Assembly (NCBI GenBank): GCA_018433265.1
Contig: JAHDRO010000141.1
Location: 1-18,365, forward strand
Length of the DNA: 18,365 nt
Reading direction: 5' to 3'
Origin: Bacteroidales bacterium
GTDB lineage: Bacteria; Bacteroidota; Bacteroidia; Bacteroidales; UBA932
Of the stretch, positions 1 to 7,139 are shown piece by piece. The notes beneath the pieces are model-generated. The model did not search any database, was not told where the DNA came from, and saw only the letters and a program-made list of their open reading frames with translations. Position numbers and translations under genes: made by a program. Position 1 is the first letter of the stretch, and every line of letters starts with the position of its first letter.

Positions 1-3
1 CAT
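1..3 (-). CDS. Start codon of a divergent gene, truncated by window edge
   Basis: The first three bases read as ATG on the minus strand. They are preceded on that strand by a clear ribosome binding site (AGAAAGGAGA, core at positions 9-14) with a 5-nt spacer. This indicates a gene transcribed leftward, away from the window, but nothing of its product can be seen. The arrangement makes 4-167 a divergent intergenic region shared with the secreted-protein gene at 168. Confidence 0.55.
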
Positions 4-167
4 AGGATTCTCCTTTCTTTATTTATTTTGAGTTATACACATCTAGTTAATGAATATATACCCAAAATGGGGGGAATCCAGCCATTTCAATATATAAAAT
101 ATAGTGATTATGCGAGTCGCAGAGTTCTGCAACGAGCTAATAAAAAAATAAAAGGGGGATGAAGTAA
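4..167. promoter_or_regulatory. Divergent intergenic region, probable promoters not resolved
   Basis: This AT-rich stretch separates two genes pointing away from each other, so it should hold both promoters, but I could not find a -35/-10 pair with good spacing on either strand. It contains a G-run hairpin (AAATGG at 65-70 pairing with CCATTT at 82-87) and a short perfect inverted repeat GCAGAGTTCTGC at 119-130 that could be an operator. The plus-strand gene has the ribosome binding site AGGGGG at 153-158. Confidence 0.3.
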
Positions 168-1007
168 ATGAGAAACAAATTAAGAAAAACAATGCTTTTA
201 GCATTGGCAATGGTTACTCTAATGAGTAATAGTCTAGTTTACGCAACAAGCAAAGATACCAATAAGGTGGATCAGGAATTCAAAAATCCAATTATTATTA
301 GGGATATGCAGGACTTAGAAGAAATGCGTGCTAGAGATCTTAAAGAGTATAACGATAAAATGAATAGTATTCCTGCTAAATTAAAGAATGATTTCAATAA
401 TTTTGAAGAAATGATGAAGCTTAGCAGAAGTAATAACTTTGATTTTCAAAATGAAAAAGAAGTTGAATTATATGTAGATCAATTTATCTTGGCATATCCG
501 GATTATGCAGCCATGGATAGAGAAGAATTAACGTCCAATATTGAACTACTTAGAGCAAATATTGTTGTGACTGCTGTTAGAGCATTTTTTAGTTCAAATG
601 GATATGATTTAGCCTTAGATCTCTTTAATCATTCCTTAACGGAGAATCCAGCTCCAGCAACTTTAGATTTAACAGGTAATTATGGTGGAATGTATAGTCA
701 TATCAGAACATTATTAGCGGATGATGGATTTGTAAGTGATATGGTTAGGTTTTCAAGAGAGGGAAGCAATTATAAAACTCTTTCTGACTCTAGTAGACCT
801 TTTGAAAATGGTGATTTGTATTGGGCTATACATGGTTTTACATGGAAAAGAACTAGAACTAATTATGATAAAGCTTACTTTAATATAATTGATGTCTATG
901 ATTTTAATAAGTGGAAGGATATCCCTGGTATAGTAGCTGGTTTAGCAGGTACAAATGATTTTGATATAGAGATTTCTGGTCTGGTAGAGGGTGGAACATT
1001 AAAATAA
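168..1007 (+). CDS. Secreted protein of unknown function
   Basis: The 279-residue product begins with a classical signal peptide: basic start (residues 2-7), hydrophobic core (about 9-24) and a likely cleavage site VYA|T after residue 26. The mature part is charged and probably helical to about residue 140. A C-terminal region (about 150-270) contains GDLYWAIHGF and a VYDF motif spaced as in several exported globular domains. I do not recognise the family. The ATG has an AGGGGG ribosome binding site 9 nt upstream. It is a single-gene unit, separated from the next gene by 234 nt holding a terminator-like hairpin. It could be an exported effector or host-surface protein, but nothing in the sequence decides this. 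Confidence 0.8.
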   Translation: MRNKLRKTMLLALAMVTLMSNSLVYATSKDTNKVDQEFKNPIIIRDMQDLEEMRARDLKEYNDKMNSIPAKLKNDFNNFEEMMKLSRSNNFDFQNEKEVELYVDQFILAYPDYAAMDREELTSNIELLRANIVVTAVRAFFSSNGYDLALDLFNHSLTENPAPATLDLTGNYGGMYSHIRTLLADDGFVSDMVRFSREGSNYKTLSDSSRPFENGDLYWAIHGFTWKRTRTNYDKAYFNIIDVYDFNKWKDIPGIVAGLAGTNDFDIEISGLVEGGTLK

Positions 1008-1159
1008 GCCAGTGTACAGTTTATATATCATATATTAGGAATATCATATCATGATTATTACTAGTGTAGAATTCTTGATATATTAAAAAGAAAAGGTAAT
1101 TAATAAGGTATAAAGAATCTTTGTAATTTGCTTAATATAAAATCAAATATAGAAACACA

Positions 1160-1213
1160 AAGAGGGGAAGTCATCGGTCAACTTATGATCAATAGGCTTC
1201 GCCTTTTTTTATT
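1160..1213 (+). terminator. Leader hairpin with T-run, possible attenuator
   Basis: AGGC at 1194-1197 pairs with GCCT at 1201-1204 around a TTC loop, followed by a run of seven to eight T. The stem is short and G+C-rich. An upstream GAAG (about 1167-1170) could pair instead with the CTTC in the hairpin, so an attenuator-like alternative fold is conceivable. It lies just before the first operon and could either end transcription from the secreted-protein gene or control entry into the operon. Confidence 0.45.
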
Positions 1214-1241
1214 TTAAAACAGAAAGAAAGGATTGAGAACA

Positions 1242-1928
1242 ATGTCAAAATTATTTATGTATGGCACCTCCTTAGAGGGGATAGAACAGCTGATGGTTAT
1301 GGTGCCAAATTTTCAGCCAAGAAGAAGTGGCATAGTCATTAATAATTATTTTCATTGTGAAGGAGGTGCTAAAAATTGTAATTCTGTGATTAATGTTAGT
1401 AATAGATGCAATGAGTGTGGATACATTCATTCTAGTTTCCTATCCGCTGCGGATAAGGTTAGGTACAAAGGTTTAATAAATGAATGCTTTAGAAAAATAA
1501 GAAATTATTCATTTAAAGATAGGCTGAAACTTCTTACAGATAGCTTTAAAGGTGAGGTATTCTTAAATTCTAATCATAAGGAAAGATTCTATCGTGTGCT
1601 TTACGAACAAGACCTTGATATCTATGATATATCTTCAAGATATATTGCCGTCATATTTCTCCTTACTTCTGATGAGACTCTATGGAATCTACTAGAGCAT
1701 ACAGTAAAACCAAATGGATTTGATTTTAATAAGTGTAACCTTAAACAAATAAGTACAGAAGGCTATGCCATATACCAAATGGCTAAAACCATATGGACAG
1801 GAAAAGAAAGTATAGAGATCAGTGAAATAGCCGATGTGGATTTAATTGATGATAAAGCCTTTAAGACAATTATTAATGCTTCACTGATTACAAGGTATGG
1901 TACAGATATATTTTTAATTACAAAATAG
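1242..1928 (+). CDS. DUF6075-like protein with N-terminal cysteine cluster
   Basis: I chose the ATG at 1242 over the in-frame TTG at 1233 because the AAAGGA ribosome binding site (1227-1232) is 9 nt from the ATG and abuts the TTG. The product is 228 residues. Residues 38-59 hold a cysteine pattern (C39-x6-C46, C56-x2-C59) that suggests a small zinc-binding knuckle. The part after about residue 108 has a pattern H-x3-RF ... D.YD ... FLLTSDE.LW ... that resembles DUF6075 proteins from clostridial mobile elements as I recall them. Biochemical role is unknown. It is the first gene of a tightly spaced operon (17 nt before the next gene) with antirestriction-like proteins, which suggests expression early in transfer. 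Confidence 0.75.
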   Translation: MSKLFMYGTSLEGIEQLMVMVPNFQPRRSGIVINNYFHCEGGAKNCNSVINVSNRCNECGYIHSSFLSAADKVRYKGLINECFRKIRNYSFKDRLKLLTDSFKGEVFLNSNHKERFYRVLYEQDLDIYDISSRYIAVIFLLTSDETLWNLLEHTVKPNGFDFNKCNLKQISTEGYAIYQMAKTIWTGKESIEISEIADVDLIDDKAFKTIINASLITRYGTDIFLITK

Positions 1929-1944
1929 AATGGAGGGATAAGAC

Positions 1945-3615
1945 TTGAACATAACAATTAAAAAATCTAATGGAGAAAATGAAAAGACTAGAACCGTATG
2001 GTTTCCCATTGAAGAAGAAAATTTGGATAAGATATGCAGTGAACTAGGAATAGAAATTACTACAGTATCAAATTGCTATATTGAAAATAGTATGGATAGA
2101 AATTTCCTAAATATGCTGCATGATAAAAACTGTAATATAGATGAACTGAACTATTTAATGAAAAGACTGGATGGATTTAGTAAAAAGGAGATAGAAAGAT
2201 TTTATGCTGCATCATTTGCAGAAAATACTAAGACAATGGCAGAGTTAATAAATCTAAGTTTTAATATGTATTGTTATAGCCTTGTATCTGACTTTAATAG
2301 TCTTGAAAAGGTGGGAAAAGACCTATATCTAACAGAGAGGCAAGCAGTATCGACAAAAGAATTAGATGAACTTGATGGTGAATCATATGCAATGGATGTA
2401 ATAAAAAACAATCCTAATCCCATAATTACGCCATATGGAGTTCTATATAAAAATAGCAATGTACCTGAGCAAGTATATAATGGAAAGCAGTTCCCTCCAT
2501 ATCTATGGAAAGAAACAATAGCAGCAGTACAGCTGACTGCAAAGGGAGAGAATGAATATATCTATCTTCCTTGTTCTGATATTGAAGTTGAAAAGGCACT
2601 GATGAGATTAGGAACACCCTATCTCCATGATTGTGAAGTGGCAGTTGATAGCCATAGTTTTCCTGATAATATATTAGATGTTATTTCTGCAGATACGACA
2701 CCAGTAATTAAGGTAGATGTCTTAAATAAACTATCAAAGTATTATAGTGAGATGGGAAATCAAAATACAAGATATTTTGAAATACTTATGGATCATATTA
2801 ATCCTCGAACTATTGATGAAGTATTTGCACTTGCAGAATCTATGTATGAATTTGAACTCTTTGATGGCATTAAAGATATAGAAAGCTACGGAAGATATAT
2901 GATATGCGAATCAGGACGTTTTGAATACGATTCAAATCTTGAAGAGTACATTGATTTTAAAAGATATGGCAGAGAAAAAATGGCACAGGAAGATGGAGCA
3001 TTCTCAGATAAGGGATACATTATTTATCATGGATATAATCAAAAACTAGCCAATTTATTATTCGAAAATCTAGGCATAATGATTCCTGAAGATAAAGAAC
3101 TAAAGACATTAAAGTTATATATGCCCTTAACTGTTACAACCTATGATATTGAAAATGATTATGGCGATAGAGAAACCTTAAATGAACCAATGGAATTAGG
3201 AAACTATGAAATAGTTGATTATATTGATGAGATCCTTGAAGCCATAGAAAGAGATACTCTTCTAGAAGAAAAAGAAAGAGGCCTTATGCGTTACTATGAT
3301 GAACATGACAGCGTAAATGGGAAGGTAGCTAAATATAAATTTTCTGTTGAAATAGTAGATGATGAACTAATGGGTGTAGCAATACTAACATTAAATGATG
3401 ATTTAACCTATAAAGAGCTTGGGAAAATAAAAGAAAATGTGATTGGACAGGCTGCAGATGGCTGGGGTGAGTCTTTTGAACAAAGAGAAATAAGCACAGA
3501 TATGGGAGATGTATATATAAGTTTCTGGAACAGCAGTAAGAGCTGGTTTATTAAAACAGCAGAAGAAATGGGAATAAATCAAACTCAGATAATGGGAGGG
3601 ATGAAATTTGAATAA
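1945..3615 (+). CDS. ardA-like: Long ArdA-like antirestriction protein
   Basis: Translation starts at TTG, 7 nt after GGAGGG (1932-1937). The product has 556 residues, over three times the length of the classical ArdA of Tn916 (about 166). ArdA proteins are acidic DNA mimics that block type I restriction enzymes; this protein is rich in Asp and Glu. I see an internal duplication: an N-terminal unit (about 18-130, ending NSLEKVGKDLYL) matches a second unit (about 205-345, containing YGRYMI and YIDFKRYG). A GAFSDKGYIIYHG stretch follows (351-363). A separate C-terminal region (about 445-545) carries GQAADGWGESFEQRE. Long proteins of this kind in clostridial ICEs are usually annotated ArdA. The stop overlaps the next gene by 8 nt, indicating coupled translation. 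Antirestriction activity is inferred from family and context. Confidence 0.8.
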   Translation: MNITIKKSNGENEKTRTVWFPIEEENLDKICSELGIEITTVSNCYIENSMDRNFLNMLHDKNCNIDELNYLMKRLDGFSKKEIERFYAASFAENTKTMAELINLSFNMYCYSLVSDFNSLEKVGKDLYLTERQAVSTKELDELDGESYAMDVIKNNPNPIITPYGVLYKNSNVPEQVYNGKQFPPYLWKETIAAVQLTAKGENEYIYLPCSDIEVEKALMRLGTPYLHDCEVAVDSHSFPDNILDVISADTTPVIKVDVLNKLSKYYSEMGNQNTRYFEILMDHINPRTIDEVFALAESMYEFELFDGIKDIESYGRYMICESGRFEYDSNLEEYIDFKRYGREKMAQEDGAFSDKGYIIYHGYNQKLANLLFENLGIMIPEDKELKTLKLYMPLTVTTYDIENDYGDRETLNEPMELGNYEIVDYIDEILEAIERDTLLEEKERGLMRYYDEHDSVNGKVAKYKFSVEIVDDELMGVAILTLNDDLTYKELGKIKENVIGQAADGWGESFEQREISTDMGDVYISFWNSSKSWFIKTAEEMGINQTQIMGGMKFE

Positions 3616-3901
3616 TAGAAATCAAGTAGAAAGAATTAAGAAGATGTACCCAGCAGGAACAAGAATAGAATTACTTTCAACCATGGATGACCAGCAAGGA
3701 GTTGAGAAAGGGACTAAAGGTACAGTGATTCTTGTAGATGATATAGGAACTATACACATGAAGTGGGATAATGGCAGAGGCCTTGGTCTTATTCCCGAAG
3801 AAGATAATTTCAAGGTCTTATTCAGACCACAAGAAGAAATCAAAGAATCAGAGGAACATTCCAAGGAACAGTCTCAAGGTATGGGAGGTATGAGTCTATG
3901 A
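3608..3901 (+). CDS. DUF4314 domain protein
   Basis: The 97-residue product starts at TTG, 7 nt after a GGGAGGG ribosome binding site (3594-3600) lying inside the end of the preceding gene. Residues about 3-70 match DUF4314, a small beta-rich domain: PAGTRIELL, then GVEKGTKGTV, then an IHMKWDNGR strand and a GLIPEEDNF turn. The C-terminal 25 residues are Glu- and Gln-rich and probably disordered. DUF4314 has no assigned biochemical role to my knowledge, but it is regularly found between antirestriction genes of clostridial conjugative elements. Its stop overlaps the next start by four bases (ATGA). Confidence 0.85.
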   Translation: MNNRNQVERIKKMYPAGTRIELLSTMDDQQGVEKGTKGTVILVDDIGTIHMKWDNGRGLGLIPEEDNFKVLFRPQEEIKESEEHSKEQSQGMGGMSL

Positions 3902-4917
3902 GAGATTTAAATTATATGTGGAAAAGACTTGAAGGAACAGAAGAAGAAAAAGCCTATCTGGATAGGCGATTTAATGAAATATCAGTTAAAGAGCAATATG
4001 TTTTAGAGGGTGCTATTCAAATTATCGGAATATATACTGCAGCAGATATGATTAATCTTACTGAACAGTTAAGTAGTTTTGACTTTTATTATAAGGCTAC
4101 CGATGAAAAATCTCTTGGAGAATATGTGGCTAAACATAAAGAAGATGCATCTGATGAGATACTTCCATTTATAAATACAGAAAAACTTGGCACTGAATAC
4201 CATGACGACTTTGAAGGTGCATTTACAAACAAAGGATATACAATTGAAAGGAAAACTGTAAAACAAATTTATGATGGTTCAAACTTAGATAAGCTGACAA
4301 GAGATAATTGGACTATAAAAATTAAAGTTGGAAGTAAAAAATACCCAGAGGGCTTATGGATAAACCTTCCTGATTACGGATCTTTTACTTTAGAAGCTGA
4401 TGAGCTGGATATTGCATTAGATGTACTTGGTTTAGATAAGTGGGATGAAGGCAATTTATTAGATGCAAAATGCATATTCCCAAATATTACAGAATTAAAA
4501 AACCAGTATGATTCCATAGAAGAATTAATCGAGAGTGGTAATAATCTAGGTTATGCTTGTGATGAGCAAGATCAAGGGAAAGATTTTTATATGGAACATT
4601 TAGAATCAGCTATGGAGATTGAAGGATGTACTAGACTTGATTTTGCCCTTGATATCTCTCAAAATCTAGACTGCTATGACTTCGTACCAAAAGGCGCTAA
4701 TTTTGAAAAGTACGGAAGAATCATGGCAGAGAAAGATGGAATTGTAAAGCTAGATTCAATATTAGGAGAAAACTTTGACTATGTAAAATATGCCATGGCA
4801 GTTATAGAAAAGGAAGAGTTAGAGCCTTGTAAGCATGGTTTTATTAAAAGAAATGAAGAGAAGTTCTACTATGAATTCAGTAAAGAGCCAGATAGCATGG
4901 AAATATCCATGGAATAG
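3898..4917 (+). CDS. Second ArdA-like antirestriction protein
   Basis: ATG overlaps the preceding stop (ATGA) and is served by GGGAGG at 3883-3888. The 339-residue, acidic product shares pieces with the long ArdA-like protein upstream: a GAFTNKGYTI stretch (about residues 108-117) matches GAFSDKGYII there, and FEKYGRIM (about 274-281) matches its YGRYM motif. A central domain (about 155-285) begins LWINLPDYG, like the start of an ArdA unit (strand, then LP, then an acidic helix), and ends DCYDFVPKG. I read it as a paralogous or divergent ArdA-family DNA mimic. Function is inferred from family likeness and operon position. It could instead be a dedicated partner of the first protein. Confidence 0.7.
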   Translation: MRDLNYMWKRLEGTEEEKAYLDRRFNEISVKEQYVLEGAIQIIGIYTAADMINLTEQLSSFDFYYKATDEKSLGEYVAKHKEDASDEILPFINTEKLGTEYHDDFEGAFTNKGYTIERKTVKQIYDGSNLDKLTRDNWTIKIKVGSKKYPEGLWINLPDYGSFTLEADELDIALDVLGLDKWDEGNLLDAKCIFPNITELKNQYDSIEELIESGNNLGYACDEQDQGKDFYMEHLESAMEIEGCTRLDFALDISQNLDCYDFVPKGANFEKYGRIMAEKDGIVKLDSILGENFDYVKYAMAVIEKEELEPCKHGFIKRNEEKFYYEFSKEPDSMEISME

Positions 4918-4960
4918 AAAAACTTCTCATAGCTATATTAAGTAACTTGTGATATATTGT

Positions 4961-4981
4961 GGTGCTTGAAGGAGGTGCACC
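4961..4981 (+). promoter_or_regulatory. Hairpin presenting the ribosome binding site of the next gene
   Basis: GGTGC (4961-4965) is complementary to GCACC (4977-4981), and the AAGGAGG ribosome binding site lies in the intervening loop, immediately before the ATG at 4982. A 5-bp G+C-rich stem exposing the site in the loop could modulate translation, though it may also be chance. Confidence 0.25.
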
Positions 4982-5269
4982 ATGGAAGATATAATTGAAA
5001 TACTGGAAGAAGCGGTAACTGAGACACTGGAAGTAGCATATTTTAAATTGATTAAGGAAAATGAGGAAGTAAAGCAAGGAGTAGAAATGGTAAAGGAATT
5101 AAGTATAAAGTTATATGGATATACTGATATTCCAAAAGAAGTAAAAAGACAGATTGAAGATTATAAAGACATATCCGACTTTGTAGAAAGGGAGATGCAA
5201 AAACACATTTATTTAGAAGGGATAAAAGATAGTATTAAACTTTTAAGAGAACTTGGTGTACTAAGATAG
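4982..5269 (+). CDS. Small helical protein of unknown function
   Basis: The 95-residue product is highly charged and predicted all-helical from its heptad-like pattern. The C-terminal part reads YLEGIKDSIKLLRELGVL, a helix resembling the ends of small clostridial proteins with DUF numbers that I cannot assign securely. There is no signal peptide or membrane segment. It starts at ATG after a strong AAGGAGG, 64 nt after the ArdA-like gene, and is the last gene before two terminators. It is probably a small regulator or accessory protein of the antirestriction operon, but no function can be read from the sequence. Confidence 0.75.
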   Translation: MEDIIEILEEAVTETLEVAYFKLIKENEEVKQGVEMVKELSIKLYGYTDIPKEVKRQIEDYKDISDFVEREMQKHIYLEGIKDSIKLLRELGVLR

Positions 5270-5293
5270 CGCGGAAGATATCCGTGTTTTTTT
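5270..5293 (+). terminator. Intrinsic terminator 1 of the first operon
   Basis: Immediately after the TAG stop, CGCGGA (5270-5275) pairs with TCCGTG (5281-5286) around loop AGATA, with one G-T pair, followed by seven T. This is a standard Rho-independent terminator. Confidence 0.8.
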
Positions 5294-5308
5294 ATACCCA
5301 AAAATAAA

Positions 5309-5358
5309 AAGGCCGATTGTAAGCTGTAAATTACAGCAAAACAGTCGGCCTTTTTTTT
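5309..5358 (+). terminator. Strong intrinsic terminator 2
   Basis: A 12-bp outer stem (AAGGCCGATTGT at 5309-5320 with ACAGTCGGCCTT at 5341-5352, one G-T pair) encloses a second perfect stem (GCTGTAA at 5323-5329 with TTACAGC at 5331-5337). Eight T follow at 5351-5358. The upstream side has an A-run (AAAATAAAAA), so it could also work on the opposite strand. Placed 16 nt after terminator 1, it forms a firm boundary between operons. Confidence 0.9.
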
Positions 5359-5396
5359 GTTGTCCAAAAACATGGAAGGGAAAAGGAGGCAGGGAG

Positions 5397-5735
5397 GTGG
5401 AAGACAAATTTTTAACCTATATAAAAGAATACCATACAGGAAAAGAAAAGGCTGTGTCCAGTGCATATCTTCAAAATAGATTCTGCATCAGTTCCAGAAC
5501 TATCAGGAGACTAGTAAACCAATTAAGAAATTACGGAAGTCCTATATGCAGCGGTGACAAGGGATACTATTATGCCGCTGACAGAGAAGAACTTATTGCA
5601 AGCATTAGGCAGATGACAAGCCGAATAAAGGAGATATCCAAAGCAAGAAGAGGACTGATCAAAGCATTGGAACATTTTCCAGAGGATAGTGATCAGCTGA
5701 GACTGAACCTTGATGATGAAGCTAAAGAGGGGTGA
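5397..5735 (+). CDS. Winged helix-turn-helix protein
   Basis: A GTG start lies 7 nt after GGAGG (5385-5389). The 112-residue product has a helix-turn-helix at about residues 14-48 (AVSSAYLQNRF, then SSRTIRRLVNQLR) followed by a wing-like GDKGYYYAAD strand, the pattern of HTH_11-type winged helix domains. The second half is a helical segment (about 60-95) that may dimerise. Similar short HTH proteins precede DNA methylases in clostridial conjugative elements and phages. It may regulate the operon or take part in replication initiation; the sequence shows DNA binding but not the target. Only 38 nt separate it from the terminator, and no clear promoter fits there. Confidence 0.8.
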   Translation: MEDKFLTYIKEYHTGKEKAVSSAYLQNRFCISSRTIRRLVNQLRNYGSPICSGDKGYYYAADREELIASIRQMTSRIKEISKARRGLIKALEHFPEDSDQLRLNLDDEAKEG

Positions 5736-5753
5736 TGAAATATTAATAGTTTT

Positions 5754-6581
5754 ATGAGTTGGATAGGCGGAAAGAAGGCTTTAAGGGAGTTAATAGTATC
5801 AGTATTCCCCCTCTATTATGAAAGATATATAGAAGTGTTTGGTGGGGGAGGCTGGGTTTTGTTTCATAAACCTCCTGGTAATGATTTTGAAGTATATAAC
5901 GATTTTAATGGACTTTTGACTAATCTCTACCGATGTGTAAGGGAAAAACCAGAAGAGTTAATAGAGGCACTGCACTTTGTGTTAAATTCTAGGGAGGATT
6001 TTGAAATAGTAAAGAATTCACTTGCAAGGGATAGTCCTGCAAGTGATGTAAAAAGAGCCTCATATTTTTATCAGCTGATTCGCTACAGCTATGCATCAGG
6101 ACTTACAAGCTATGGCAGCCAGCCTCATGATATGTGGGTTAACTTCCCCTTAATTGAACAGGCACATAGAAGACTTAGCAAAGTAGTTATTGAAAATAAG
6201 GATTTTGAAAAGCTGATAAGGCAGTATGACCGCCCTGTCAGCTTTTTCTATGCAGATCCACCCTATTATGAGACAGAAAAATACTACAAGAATGTAGGTG
6301 AAGATGGCTTTCAAGAGAAAGATCATATAAGACTTCGAGACACCTTAATGGATATAGAAGGGAAGTTCTTGCTTTCCTATAATGACTGTGAGTTTATAAG
6401 GAATCTATATGATGCACCAAATATTCAGATTGAAAGCTTTACCCGTATCAATAATATTAAACAGCGTTATGACAATGGTGCCCAGTTTCCAGAAATACTT
6501 ATATCAAATTATGATATGCAGGAAAGTAAGGATAACAATCCTTCACAAATAAATATATTTGAAATGAATAATGAACTTTAA
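5754..6581 (+). CDS. D12-class DNA adenine N6-methyltransferase (Dam-like)
   Basis: The product transfers a methyl group from S-adenosylmethionine to adenine N6 in DNA. Its N-terminal SWIGGKK and EVFGGGGW (residues about 2-34) form the AdoMet-binding motifs, EVYNDFN (46-52) follows, and the catalytic motif IV is DPPYYET (168-174). A target-recognition region lies between. Length (275 residues) is normal for the family. No restriction partner is nearby, so it is an orphan methylase, most likely protecting the element's DNA or regulating it. The ATG at 5754 is 19 nt from the nearest ribosome binding site (GAGGGGTG, 5727-5734). An in-frame ATT at 5742 would be 7 nt away and would add INSF ahead of MSWIGGKK, so the true start may be that rare codon. 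Confidence 0.93.
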   Translation: MSWIGGKKALRELIVSVFPLYYERYIEVFGGGGWVLFHKPPGNDFEVYNDFNGLLTNLYRCVREKPEELIEALHFVLNSREDFEIVKNSLARDSPASDVKRASYFYQLIRYSYASGLTSYGSQPHDMWVNFPLIEQAHRRLSKVVIENKDFEKLIRQYDRPVSFFYADPPYYETEKYYKNVGEDGFQEKDHIRLRDTLMDIEGKFLLSYNDCEFIRNLYDAPNIQIESFTRINNIKQRYDNGAQFPEILISNYDMQESKDNNPSQINIFEMNNEL

Positions 6582-6599
6582 AATGAGGAGGAATTCCAT

Positions 6600-7100
6600 A
6601 TGAAAATTATAAAAGAAAATTCTAATAGCAATATCATTATACCAATTGAGGTACTAAAGTCTTCAAATCTATTAGATAGTGAAGATATTGAATTAAAAAC
6701 ATTGGAAAATGCGTTTATATTAATGAAAGGAACAATGAATGCAATGGAACTTATTAAACTAGCTGAAGGGCTTAAGAGCTTATCAGAAGAGCTAATAGTA
6801 CATCTTGCAGGAGTCTGCGGAAGATGTCTTGACTGTTCATATTGTGAAAAATTTGAAGAATATGATGAGATTATGGTGCCTGATTATCTTTTAGAAGAAG
6901 CAGGAATACCCATAGATGCAAAACTTTGTGCCTACACAGAAGAAGATAGTGGCGAGGTGGTGGTTATGCAGGCAGATTATGACTATGACATAGCTGATGT
7001 ACCAAACTTTGTAATTGATATTTTTGAAATGTCAGGAATCTGTATCAGGGAATTAGAAGAAAAACTAATGACAGATAATATTGTCTATGGAGATGAATAA
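6600..7100 (+). CDS. Conserved-looking protein with CxxCxxCxxC motif, AbrB-like N-terminus
   Basis: ATG follows AGGAGG by about 8 nt. The 166-residue acidic product begins with a short beta-rich region, NIIIPIEVLKSSNL (residues 11-24), reminiscent of the swapped-hairpin AbrB/MazE fold. A helix follows, then CGRCLDCSYC (73-82), in which four cysteines are spaced every third residue (C73, C76, C79, C82). This spacing suits metal or iron-sulfur binding. The C-terminal half contains MVPDYLLEEAGIP, again AbrB-like in rhythm, and ends ELEEKLMTDNIVYG. I do not know a named family. It lies 18 nt after the methylase and 39 nt before the YodL gene, within one operon. Confidence 0.8.
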   Translation: MKIIKENSNSNIIIPIEVLKSSNLLDSEDIELKTLENAFILMKGTMNAMELIKLAEGLKSLSEELIVHLAGVCGRCLDCSYCEKFEEYDEIMVPDYLLEEAGIPIDAKLCAYTEEDSGEVVVMQADYDYDIADVPNFVIDIFEMSGICIRELEEKLMTDNIVYGDE

Positions 7101-7139
7101 TCATCAGAAAGAAAAATTATATGAGACCGGAGGTGTAGT

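Noticed and set aside
65..87. G-run hairpin in the divergent region as a terminator
   Set aside because: The stem is only six base pairs with a long loop, there is no T-run after it, and it lies between divergent genes where no terminator is needed.
1763..1957. Minus-strand frame overlapping the end of the DUF6075-like gene
   Set aside because: It is antisense to a supported gene and to the ribosome binding site of the next gene, with no family resemblance.
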